A stretch of 64,000 bases of DNA from Bremia lactucae. Its lineage: Eukaryota; Oomycota; Peronosporomycetes; Peronosporales; Peronosporaceae. This document shows, piece by piece, positions 44,330-56,200 of this stretch. The notes beneath the pieces are model-generated. The model did not search any database and was not told the origin of the DNA. It was given only the letters and a program-made list of their open reading frames with translations. Every line of letters starts with the position of its first letter. Position 1 is the stretch's first letter. The translations under genes were made by a program, and so were the position numbers. Where the stretch lies: assembly GCF_004359215.1 (NCBI RefSeq), contig NC_090613.1, positions 6,771,168 through 6,835,167 of the forward strand. Direction: 5' to 3'.

Positions 44330-45269
44330 TCGTATTGTCGACTCATCACGGACACGGATCACCCCACGTAAGGCATGGAAGTCCTGCCTCACGAGACAAC
44401 CGATAAAGATTTAATCTTGCACCGGTTAAAGTTCGTTTCTCAAACTTAACGCGAATTGCGTTGTCTTTGAAGCCAAACTTGCGTCCATTGTCTTTGACAT
44501 TGCGAAAAAATGCGTTCCAGGTTTGCATTAGCGAGCTTTTATTTCGCTTGTTGTTGCCACTAAAGCATCGATGCTTAAGAAAGCATCGATATAAAAATCT
44601 TCCTCAGCGCGAAAATTCTTCGCGCTCGGATCAAGGCCATGTACCTTTGTCGCAATAAATAAGGGATATTTGTTGTGAGGAGTACTCACTCCAGAGAAGC
44701 TACTGACTAGCCGTTCAGGAAAAAGCCACGGCTTCTTCTTAGGGGCAAGACGAGACATTTTAATGCCTGAACTCTCTTAAGTGGTACCCACTGAAGCAGA
44801 AATACCACAAGAGCTTTTATTACGATGGCTTACGCCATCGTAATAACGTCACCACGCACTGGGATAAGTGTGGGTGACGGCACGGAAGACGGTCCTGGCG
44901 AAGAAGAATTATTCTCATCGTCGGAACCAAACATGCTATAGTGAACGCTATTGGAACATCTACCCAATTGAGCCCCCTCATTCGAAGGCTCATAGTCAGC
45001 TTCCTGACGACTTTCTGGCGACTGTTCCGCTTTCCCCGAGTCGGCCATCTCGTCCGGCTCGCATTCGTATTCGTATTCGACCGCCAAAGAGGGGTCGCAT
45101 TCACATGGTGACTTACCACGTGCACCCGCAACAGTTAAATTTGCATGAGAAGATGACACTACGGCAGACGAATTGTCTGCCGCAAGAGACAATAATGCGT
45201 CGCCGCGGCTGCATGAACCGCAGCCGAAGGCGTTGCACTATTCGCATACCGAATGGACTTGTTAGCCAT
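44330..45269 (-). pseudogene. Gypsy gag next to LTR-C
   Basis: ATG at 45269 gives MANKSIRYANS. An acidic 120-codon frame follows (45192-44830: YEYECEPDEMADSGK, SDDENNSSSPGPSS). The frame 44758-44528 starts MSRLAPKKKPWLFPERLVSS, and 44528-44346 ends YRLSREAGLPCLTWG. It is the same gag type as 24885/29628 (shared NKS start, KKPWL and a terminal LPCL.WG). Pol is absent; arm 1 begins at its truncated end. Confidence 0.55.
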
Positions 45270-45389
45270 GCGATAGAATTAAAATGATGGTTCTGACCAA
45301 TCAAGATCCTTTTTTGAATTAGGTATCCTTATAGTAACCACTCTCTTCAATGACAGTCAGAGTGATTGTCGTTTGGGGGAGGAATAATG

Positions 45390-45824
45390 TAACGGGGTGT
45401 ATCGTTACATGAAATTAACACTTAAAGGTTGTTATTTAAGATAAATTTCTAATGGTGGAGACTATTTGGAGAATATTACTTTACATAGTAATATTCGGAA
45501 AGCTTATCCATTTATAGATTTAGGCCATAATATCTACTTGCTCCGCGGTCCAGTCAGCACTAGACGCGCGCAAAGAGAGAGACAGATAAGACTTTATTAC
45601 ATGTTTGTATTAGTGTACAATTGAGTTATATTAAATAGATAGAAACAGAAGAACTTAACTATTAAATACAGTTTACTTTTAATCCTTTTTATAGCAAGTG
45701 ATTTAAAGAGAGTCTTCCTCTGCACGTACCAGTGTACGTGAAGTGATGAGAGGCAGCACTCGCACTGAACTAGTGCGAATTGGACTTGTACTGAAGCAGT
45801 ACAAGTCGGCAGTGCCCCGTTACA
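45390..45824 (-). repeat. LTR family C, complete copy
   Basis: 435 bp with TGTAACGGGG and CCCCGTTACA ends. The inner flank on the left, GGGGGAGGAATAA, leads to the gag ATG at 45269, so this is the 5' LTR of that minus-strand element. On the right it abuts an integrase fragment. Confidence 0.7.
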
Positions 45825-46221
45825 TACGCTCTTGTGAGACTTGCCAGTATGTGAAGCCTGCATCGTCCTCAAGCGTCATTGCGACCGCTTCCGATTACTA
45901 CGGAAGCCTGCTTTGCTGGGCTTTTGTCACCAAGAATTCCAAGAATCATTTGCCGTACGATTCTTCCTGGGCAGCTATGATTGATTTAGCCCTCGTACAG
46001 AGAGTTCCAAACACCACATATATCGCCTTGCGAACACCATATCTCGTGGATAACGTACGGATGTGGACCGATTTAGGAAAATGCTGCATTTTGTTCCGGT
46101 CTCCGCCCATGTTTTGGCGGAGACAACCGCGGAGATATTTATTGATTTGATCTTCAGGCATCATGGCTTACCTGAGTTCATCGTTTCGGACCCCGCGACC
46201 CGCATTTTTACTTACGCAATG
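45825..46221 (+). pseudogene. Gypsy integrase fragment between two LTRs
   Basis: RSCETCQYVKPASSS (end of the zinc finger) at 45827-45870, then RFRKMLHFVPVSAHVLAETT and FRHHGLPEFIVSDPATRIFT (catalytic Asp) at 46063-46210. It is cut on the left by LTR-C and on the right by LTR-A. A separate element from the ones around it. Confidence 0.65.
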
Positions 46222-46753
46222 TGTAGGTGGGCACGTCTTAATGCGGCCACGCTGTACTTATACACAGACCCTAGTACAGCGAGGAAGCGGTTAGACCGTC
46301 TTCTCTTGCGTGCAGTGAGGTAGTTGTGGTGGGCGCCTTAGCGAACTCACCCAACGCACTAAGTACTCTATTAAAGTGTCGTCACGGGAGCGGTAATCCG
46401 GCTCCTCGTGCGCACTTACGAAGTAGAAAGTAGTTATCAGACGTATATATCTTTTTATCGCATTAAATATAAATACCTATTTTTACCAATCAAAAATGTC
46501 ATATTGTAGATAACACTAATGTGTATTGCGATCGTATCTTTCTAGACACCTCGTGTAACGGATGACGCTAGGCGTCATCCCTCCTAATGTGAATGCACCT
46601 ATGTGCTTCACATACACAAGGGTTGGTCACAAATGTGAACCACACCCGAGTGGTGAGTTTATTACTTTATTTAAGTAATTGACCATCCCGTTAAGTACAC
46701 CAAGTGTACTTAACGGGGACTGCGTTTTATTAGGGCAACTTTAGCCCGTCACA
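46222..46753 (-). repeat. LTR family A, full-length copy
   Basis: 532 bp running from TGTAGGTGGGCACGTC to TTTAGCCCGTCACA, the reverse orientation of 21965-22421. The bases on either side (CAATG, CCAGG) do not form a target duplication, and the CCATCCCC seen next to other copies is cut after CCA. Inserted in an integrase. Confidence 0.65.
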
Positions 46754-47271
46754 CCAGGCTTGATGCAAAGATGCTGGATTCAACAAGCTGAAAAAGACTG
46801 AAAACGGTATTTGATCCATAAGACGCAAAAAATATAGTTGCGACTTTTAACTTTTCAATTGATACGAATATGTTACAAGCCAGAATCTCACAATTGTTTT
46901 GTTGGTTTTGCAATTTCATAAGCATATTCACGGGCATTTTAATGGCTTATGAAATTCTTAAATTATCCAGTAAGATAATGGTCATGATCCGAAATCTAAC
47001 AGTAACAGCAGCATGAAAAAAAGATGAACATCAGGACTTCGTTTAAAGTATTGTAAATGTATCTCACTGATCTAAAAGCTGTGCAGACCAGACTCTATCC
47101 GCAACTTACCTTTATTTTGGTTGGCCTTATCATGTGCATTCTTATTTCTCGGCAATGCGAAACATATGCTAAAAAACTTAAAATGCGAAAGTCGTCATAA
47201 AATCATGATTTAAAAAGTAAAATCTAGACTACATGCCTTTTCTTATCATACAATTCTGCTCTGAAACAGTT
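46754..47271. other. intergenic, 3' flank of the PAS kinase gene
   Basis: AT-rich, unique sequence without repeats or genes. It should hold the kinase 3' UTR and polyadenylation signals; I cannot pick a specific one. Confidence 0.5.
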
Positions 47272-50200
47272 TTACATGGTAAAGCAGCCGTCGGCGCGAT
47301 CCGGTGACGAATCCTGTGTGCGCAAAGCTACAGCTGGCGAGGCATTTTGACTGCTAGAATGATCATGAAAGTCAAAATTGCGGCGGAGGTACCCGCGTAA
47401 ATGTTGATGCTCCTTCTTCAATACAGTTATAGAGTTTTCCAGCGACTGCTCTAACGAAATCAAGACAGCGGCATCAGCTCGCGTGGATGGTTGCTGGACA
47501 AATTCAATTTCCGCTCGACTTTCCTGAAGCTGCTCACATGCAACTTGCACACGGAATGCAGCCTTTGAAACACGAATCGCAGCGACATATGCCGACGACC
47601 CTTTTAAGGAGTGAGATTCTCGGCGAGTCAACGTAATGTCACCTCGCTCGTATGCTGCCAGTATTCGCGTCATAATTGCTTCTGAGCTTAAGGTAAACTT
47701 CTCAAGCAAACTCAAAAAGAGATCTTCTTGACTGCCACACTGCTGCACACCCAGCGAGTAATCTACAGGGTCGCCCTCAGGAATGACAATACTGGCAAGA
47801 TAATTAGTGAAACGCATCGCAGCGTTGCTCCCTGTAGGAGCAATTGCGCCTTTAGCGCTGGGAGAGTCCATTGCGCCATTTCTAGCGATAGGGCTACTTA
47901 TATTAAGGCGCTCTAGCATTGCTGCAATCGGATATTCTATCACATTTCCACCCAAGCACTTGTCAGCACCAAAACGCAAGCTCCACGGCTCGCCTTCTTT
48001 CTGATCCCCATCCATCACAGCTTCACCTTGGAAACCCTTGGCGTCGGTAGAAAAGGCTGGCGACAGGGGCTGCTGAGAAGACGTCGATAGTGACGCTGCA
48101 TCTTTCTTATTTCCCATGAAAGGCGGGTGGCTCCACAATGTCGGATTACTGTGCGATGAAACGTTTTCCACAGTTTCCAGGCCCTCTATCAGCTTGTCTT
48201 TCATGTCTGGCAACGTGGCAGACGTCTTGTTAATTTGCTTCCAATCAGGAATGTCAACAATCGCACCCCCTGTATCGCGCTGAAGCATCAAAAGACCACT
48301 TGAACGTGTACTATTTTCGATCGAAGAGCCCAAGCTGAAGATCGATGTTGTCGGAACTGCCGTGCGCACAGTAGGCACCATTTGTCGTCGAATTGCCATC
48401 GGGTCATCCAGCTCCAAATTTGAAATTGCGCGCGCAAGATCTAGCTGCTGCATATGACGTGAAGCGGGGGCAAGTCTTAAGCCTACTTTAGACGTGTTGT
48501 TAAAAGTGTCGATTTCACCGGCTTCACTGTCAAACGACTGGCGCGGGGTTGGGCATGTCGGATACGAGGTCGGCACACGATCTTCGTCTCCTCCGCGGCC
48601 AATTGACGAGGACGGTGAATACAAAGCCCCGATAGGGGCTGAAGCAGCAAGAGTTGCTTCTTTTGAGCATTTACGACTGTGATCATCCAATTCGGCAACT
48701 AAAGGAGTGCGGGCTTTCGGTCCTAGATAACGAACGCGCATCCACTGACGAATGGCTTTGAGCAAACTGCTCTTTGAAATAGGCTTCACCATGAACTCGT
48801 CCATACCTGCTACTAAGCATTTCTGACGGTCGCCACTCATAGCATAAGCCGTCAGCCCGAGTATAGGGATACGAGGAAGGTCGTTATCGAGCTCAAATTG
48901 ACGGATTGCTTTCGTAGCAGTATATCCGTCCATAACAGGCATTTCACAGTCCATGAAAACAAGGTCAAACTTGGTAGAATTTTCCATGTATGCCTTTAAG
49001 GCGTCCCTACCATTAACTTCCCATTGCAATAAGTGGTCTGCTTCCTGGAGGAAACACTTTACAACTTCCCAATTAAACTCGTTGTCTTCGGCAACCAAAA
49101 TCCTGGCTTGCGTTGGAATCATGATTTTTCCAGCATTTACGCTTCCTGCACTATCGTTTGAGTTGACATTTAACGTGTTTGCACGAGGAGATCCAGCACC
49201 CGATTCATCGGATAGCAATTCGTTTGCCGCGTAAAGCAATCCTTTCACCTCCATATCATCCAGTAACCGTACCACTACCGTAAAGTAGAAATTACTGCCA
49301 ACGTCCAGTTCACTATCTACCCCAATTTGTCCATCCATAAGCTCCGCAAGTTGCTTACAAATTGCAAGGCCCAAGCCAGACCCGGTTGGATTGTTTTGGC
49401 GAGTGCGTTCTAGCTTGGTAAATAAAGAAAACAAACGCATTTTTTCCTCTGCATCCATACCAATTCCTGTGTCAATGACTTGAAACAAAAGCTTTTTGAA
49501 TGCCTTCGGAAGCTCTGGAGTGTATACAACACTGCATGTAACTGTAATTGAGCCTTCGTTTGTAAATTTAATTGCATTAGAAAGCAAATTCAGCAAAACT
49601 TGACGTAAGCGCACAACATCGCCAATGGCAACCTTAGGCACGTTGTCATCACATTTAAGCTCAAGTTTTAATCCCCTTTCGCGGGCCTTGAATTTGAAAA
49701 TTTCAATTGAATAGTCTAGTAATTCGTGCATCTGGAATGGAGCGGCAGAGAGCTCAAGATGCCCAGCTTCAATTTTGGACAAGTCCAGAATATCATTGAT
49801 AAGATTCAAAAGAAGCGATCCAGACACATACGCCATATGCACGTATCGCTCCGGTGCTTTGTCCAGTGATTGCTCTTTTAAAAGTTCTAGCATGCCCAGC
49901 ACACCATTCAACGGTGTTCGCAATTCGTGACTAAATGATGCCAGGAAATTGACCTTGGCAGCCTCCATATGTTTTCTCGCTGTGTAGTCTTGCCCGACAC
50001 CAATTACACCACGTATGTTCCCGTGCATGTCTTTTTTACTCGATGCATTCACGAGAAGCAGCAAAAATGCACCACGTTTCGTTGTCATAGGAAGCTCCAT
50101 CTCACCAACGTCAATCCCGATAAGCGCTTGGTTCAACAGCTGCCGAACCTGCTGTCTACTTTCTGGAATGATAAATGTGTGCACCAATGACAGTCCTAAG

Positions 50201-53200
50201 ACACTAGATTTGTGATAGCCGGTAATTTCTTCAATCTTCTGATTCCATTCGTTAATGCAGCCATTCGTATCGATACCAAATATAGGAGCGTTTGCAGTAT
50301 CAATTAATCGAAAGTACTCGTGCTCTTGAGCAATGCGGTCGGTAATATCCTGCCCTATCCCCACAACCCCAACAATGTTTCCATTTGTATCGTACCTTGG
50401 GGTCGCATTTAGTAAAATCTCGATACGTGTACCTGGACGAGTTATAAGTGGAAACTCGAAGTTCGCAGTTTCAACACCTCTCAGCGCTTGCGAGAGTACT
50501 TCAGCGACAACAGGGCGAAACTCAGGTGAGATAAATGTCTCCACAAGGTTCTCACCCATGACTTCGTCAATAGCGTAATTCGTGATATGAGCAGCCTTTC
50601 TATTCCAAATATTGACACACAAATTAACATCTACACCAAAAATTGGAGCATTCGCTGTATCAATCAAACGGCTGTACTCCTGCTCCTGAGCAATGCGCTC
50701 AGTGATATCCTGGCCGATACCAACCATACCCTTCACTTCGCCATGCTCGTTGTAGCGGGGTGTCGCATTTAACAATATTTCTACACGCCGGCCTGCCTTA
50801 GTGATCAATGGAAATTCGAAATTTGCAGTCTCAACGCCCTCAAATGCCTTCTCTAAAACACTGCGCACAGGTACTTTGTACTCCTCCGATATAAATTCGG
50901 CAACTAAGTCCTTGCCAAGAACATCCCCATTTGCATACTGCATAATATCGGCAGCCTTTCTATTCCAAATGTTAACGCGTCCATTGGAATCGACACCAAA
51001 AATAGGTGCGTTGGCTGTATCAATAAGACGACTGTACTCTTGCTCTTGTGCGATGCGATCCGTGATATCTTGACCAATTCCAACCATACCTATCACTTCG
51101 CCATGTTCATTAAACCGAGAAGTGGCATTCAGTAAAATTTCTACCCGCCTTTCCGCTTTCGTCATCAACGGAAATTCAAAGTTGGCTGTTTCAACGCCTC
51201 CCAATGCCTTCGATAAAACGAGACTAACTGCATCACGGTAATCTTCAGTTATGAACTTTTCAACCAGATTTTCACCCATAACATCAGCTGGTGTGTGCTG
51301 CGTAATTTCAGCTGCCTTCTTGTTCCAGATATTTACGAGACCATTACTATCAACCCCAAAAATTGGGGCGTTGGCTGAATCAATGAGTCGAGCATATTCT
51401 TGCTCTTGAGCAATTCGATCTGTGATGTCTTGGCCAATACCCACGACTCCAACAATCTCTCCATGCTGGTCGAAGCGAGCGGTTGCATTCAGCAAAATGT
51501 TCAGCTTACGGCCGGTCTTAGTGATTACTGGTACCTCAAAACTCGCAGTCTCATTTCCTTGCAATGCATTAGACATAATTTCATAAACAATTGCCTGGTA
51601 CTCAGGAGCGATAAAAGTTTCCACGTATTTTTCCCCTAGAACCTCTTCCTCAGCATAATTGGTAATTTGAGCTGCCTTGTTGTTTAAAATGTTCACACAC
51701 ATATTTGCGTCGATGCCAAAAATTGGGGCATTTGCTGTGTCAATGAGCCTGCTGTACTCTTGTTCTTGAGCAATACGATCCGTAATGTCCTGGCCGATAC
51801 CGACCATTCCCATTACTTCGCCTTGTTCATTATAACGAGGCGTAGCATTCAAGAGGATCTCCACTCGACGGCCAGCCTTAGTTATAAGCGGAAACTCGAA
51901 GTTAGCGGTCTCTATACCTTCAAATGCCTTTTCTAAGACGCACCGGACAGCAACGCGATACTCTTCTGAAATAAATTTAGCCACAAGATCTTTTCCAAGT
52001 ACATTCTCAGTCGTGTATTGCGTGATATCAGCAGCCTTTCGATTCCAAATATTAACGAGACCATTCGAATCTACACCGAATATTGGGGCATTCGCAGTGT
52101 CGATAAGACGCATGTATTCCTTCTCTTGAGCAATACGATCCGTGATGTCCTGCCCAATGCCTACCATGCCAATCACTTCCCCATGCTCATTATTTCTTGG
52201 AGTTGCGTTAAGCAAGATTTCTACACGCCAGCCAGATTTAGTCATCAATGGAAATTCAAAGTTTGCGGTCTCAACGCCTTCCAAAGCCTTCGATAAAACA
52301 AGGCCTACTGCTTCGCGATAATCCTCGGTGATAAACTCCTCAACTAGATTTTCTCCCATAACATCATTAGGTGTGTATTGCGTAATTTCAGCTGCCTTTT
52401 TGTTCCAGATATTAACAAGGCCGTTAGCATCGACACCAAAAATGGGGGCATTTGCAGTGTCTATCAGTCTTGCGTATTCCTCCTCCTGAGCAATGCGGTC
52501 AGTTATATCTTGACCAATACCCACGACGCCAACAATGTGACCATGCTGGTCAAAGCGAGCTGTAGCATTCAACAAAATATTTAGTTTGCGCCCGTTTTTT
52601 GTAATTACAGGTACCTCAAAACTTGCCGTCTCGTCACCATGTAATGCTTTGGACATAATTCCGTATACTATAGCTTGATACTCAGGGGCAATAAATGTTT
52701 CCACATACTTTTCGCCAATTACTTCCTCAAAGCTGTAATTGGTTATTTGAGCGGCCTTATTGTTTAAAATGTTAACACACATGTTGGCGTCCACACCGAA
52801 AATTGGGGCATTAGCTGTGTCGATAAGTCGGCTATACTCCTGCTCCTGTGCAATACGATCAGTGATATCCTGACCGATACCCACCATACCCATGACTTCG
52901 CCTTGCTCGTTAAAACGAGGGGTGGCGTTCAAAAGAATCTCCACGCGTCTACCTGCCTTTGTAATTAATGGAAACTCGAAATTAGCCGTTTCAACACTTT
53001 TAAATGCCTTTTCTAATACGCTGCGGACAGGCACTTTGTACTCTTCGGAAATGAATTCTGCAACTAAATCTTTGCCAAGTACATCTTCCGTGGTATACTG
53101 CATGATGTCGGCAGCCTTACGATTCCAAATATTGACTAGACCGCTCGAGTCTACACCGAATATAGGAGCATTTGCTGTATCAATCAAACGCATGTATTCC

Positions 53201-56200
53201 TTCTCCTGAGCAATACGATCTGTAATATCCTGTCCAATCCCAACCATACCCATCACCTCGCCTTGCTCATTATAACGCGGAGTAGCATTTAGTAAAATCT
53301 CTACTCGCCGGCCAGACTTAGTAATCAATGGAAACTCAAAATTTGCTGTCTCTACACCTTCAAACGCTTTTTCTAGTACGCAGCGAACAGGAATCTTGTA
53401 TTCTTTTGAAATAAATTCAGCAACAAGATCCTTGCCTAGCACATCTTCGTTTGTATACTGTGTGATATCCGCTGCTTTTCTGTTCCAAATATTCACGTGC
53501 CCATCAGAATCCACGCCGAAAATTGGTGCGTTAGCCGTGTCAATAAGCCTCATGTACTCTTGCTCTTGTGCAATGCGATCAGTTATATCTTGACCAATGC
53601 CAACCATGCCAATGACTGCACCGTGTTCATTGTACCGTGGCGTAGCATTTAATAAAATCTCGACTCGTCGGCCCGTTTTCGTAATCAAAGGAAACTCAAA
53701 ATTTGCTGTTTCAACGCCATTCAAAGCTTCAGAAAGCACATAGCTTACAGCTTCTTGATAATCGTTAGTTATAAATTTTTCAACAAGGTGCTCGCCCATG
53801 ACCGCATCTGTTGGATACTGCATTATCTCCGCAGCCTTTTTGTTCCAAATGTCCACACGCCCTTCAGAATCGACTCCAAAAATCGGAGCGTTAGCAGTAT
53901 CAATCAAGCGGATAAGCTCCTGCTCCTGTGCAATTCTTTCGGTAATATCCTGTCCAATGCCCACAACACCAAAAATGTGCCCAAGCTCATCGTACCTAGG
54001 AGTAGCATTGAGCAAGATCTCGACTCTTCGCCCAGTTTTCGTGATTAACGGGATATCAAAATTATTTGTCTGCTCCCCTTCAAAAGCTCGTTGGAGCTCC
54101 AATTTGACAGTAGCTCGACGTTCTTCTGCTACAAAACGGTTTATGAGGTCTTCACCCATGACTTCTTCGGCAGAATATTGAGTGATATCTGCCGCCTTCA
54201 GATTCCATATATTTACTAGGCCGTCCCGATCAACACCAAAAATTGGCGCGTTGGCTGCGTGTATTAGTCGATTTGTTTCTTTCTCTTGAGCCATTCGAAT
54301 GGTAATGTCCTGTCCAATACCTACGACACCGATCACGACACCCTTTTCATTGTATCGCGGTGTGGCATTCAGCAAAATCTCTACTCGGCGGCCGTCTTTG
54401 GTGATAAGCGGAAACTCAAAGTTCGCTGTTTCTTGTCCTTCCAGTGCTTGAGAAAGTACAGTCCAAACTGCCTCCTTAAAATCCTCTGGAATGAAATTTT
54501 CAACTAAATTTACCCCTAGTACTTCTTCATTCGGGTACTGCGTCGTATTAGCAGCTTTCCTGTTCCAAATGTTTACACATCCATTCGCATCGACACCAAA
54601 AATCGGGGCATTGGCAGTATCAATAAGGCGCGTGTACTCCTGCTCTTGAGCCCGTCTATCTGTGATGTCCTGACCAATACCTACCGCCCCACAAATGTTG
54701 CCAAAGTGGTCATATTTTGGAGTCGCATTCAGCAAGATATCTAGTCGCCGCCCCGACTTAGTAATGAGTGGAAAGTCAAAATTTGCAGTACCGGTCCCTT
54801 TCAAGGCTTTTGACAAAACTTTTGCAACGGCATCTCTATAATCTTCTGAAATAAATTTAAATAATTCCTGCCCAATTGTATCGTCATTTGTGTACTCGGT
54901 GATAGCCGCTGCCTTCTTGTTCCAAATAATAACCTCGCAATTGCAATCTACACCAAAAATTGGTGCATTTGCAGTATCAATTAGCCGGCTGTACTCCTTC
55001 TCCTGAATAATCCGGTCAGTGATATCCTGGCCGATACCGACAACGCCAACAAGTTTTCCTGTATGATCGTACCGCGGTGTAGCATTAAGCAGAATTTCTA
55101 CTTTCCGGCCAGTCTTAGTAACTAACGGAAATTCAAAATTGGCAGTCTCAATTCCTTGAAATGCACTCTGAAATACAGCAGCAACTGCAGGTCGAAACTC
55201 TTCAGATATCAAAGTGTCGACGAGGTCAACACCCATTACTTCATCAGGCGAGTATTCGCTGATATGTGATGCCTTGGTGTTAAAGATCACAACCCGGCCT
55301 TGCGTATCCACACCAAAGATCGGCGCATTGGCTGTCTCAATGAGTTTCCTGTACTCCATTTCCTTTGTGTTTCTCTCCGTCACGTCTTGTCCAATTGCAA
55401 CAACTCCCATCACCGATCCCATTGTATCAAATCTCGGTGTCAAACACAGCACAATTTCGACTCTAGAACCTCTTGCTGTCATTAGAGGTAGCTCAAAATC
55501 TGCACCAGCTATACCTGTCAACGCCTGGTCGATTTTCTGTGAAACGATTTTCCTAAAGCACTTATCTACGACGGGCAGAAGCGGTTCGCCCACCATATCT
55601 ACGCTTGCGTACCCCGTCATGGACTCGGTCTTAGAGTTCCACACTGTAATGTTGCCTTCTTTATCAAGCTCAATAATAGGTGCGTTGGCCTGCATCATAA
55701 CAGTGGCATACTGTTTCTCCTGTATAGCCCACTCCGTCACATCCTGACCGACTCCGTAGACTCCCACGCACGATCCATCTTCACCCATTAGCGGCGTCAT
55801 GTTTGTTAGAACTTGAGCACTGCGGCCTTTAACATTCCTCAAAGGAATGCGAAGTTTTAAAACCGACTGTCTTTCCGTTAAACATAACTCAATTGTCTCA
55901 CTGATATCCTGTTTGCATTGTTTTCCGTAAACAAAGTCTGAAATAGGTCGACCAATTACGAGGCTGGCCTTGAAGCCCGTAATATCTTCCATACGTGGGT
56001 TCCAAAGCGCCACGCGGCCGTCACAGCGGACTCCGAGCGCCGGTGCGTTTGCGTCATTCAGCATGCGAAATAGCTCTTTAACACACGGGCAAGCGAAGTC
56101 GACGTTCTCATGCATGTTTAGTGGAACCTCTTTTTTAGCCGAATTTGATGTAGATGAATCGATTGCGTCAGTCAATGCACGGCGGCCTCGCTTCCTTTTG

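Noticed and set aside
46222..46753. LTR-A copy as a solo LTR with target duplication
   Set aside because: Flanking pentamers CAATG and CCAGG differ, so a simple solo LTR is not supported.
50333..55747. Many plus-strand frames of 60-177 codons opposite the PAS kinase gene
   Set aside because: They recur with the 360-bp repeat and are antisense shadows of the PAS units; no domain and no start context.
50255..56085. Regularly spaced repeats as a possible CRISPR array
   Set aside because: The repeats are 360 bp, coding and in a eukaryotic genome; no short direct repeats with unique spacers exist.
50255..56085. PAS units as LOV photoreceptors
   Set aside because: The position of the flavin-binding Cys motif (GxNCRFLQ) reads like GENLVEKFI or GKDLVAEFI, with no Cys, so a flavin adduct is unlikely.
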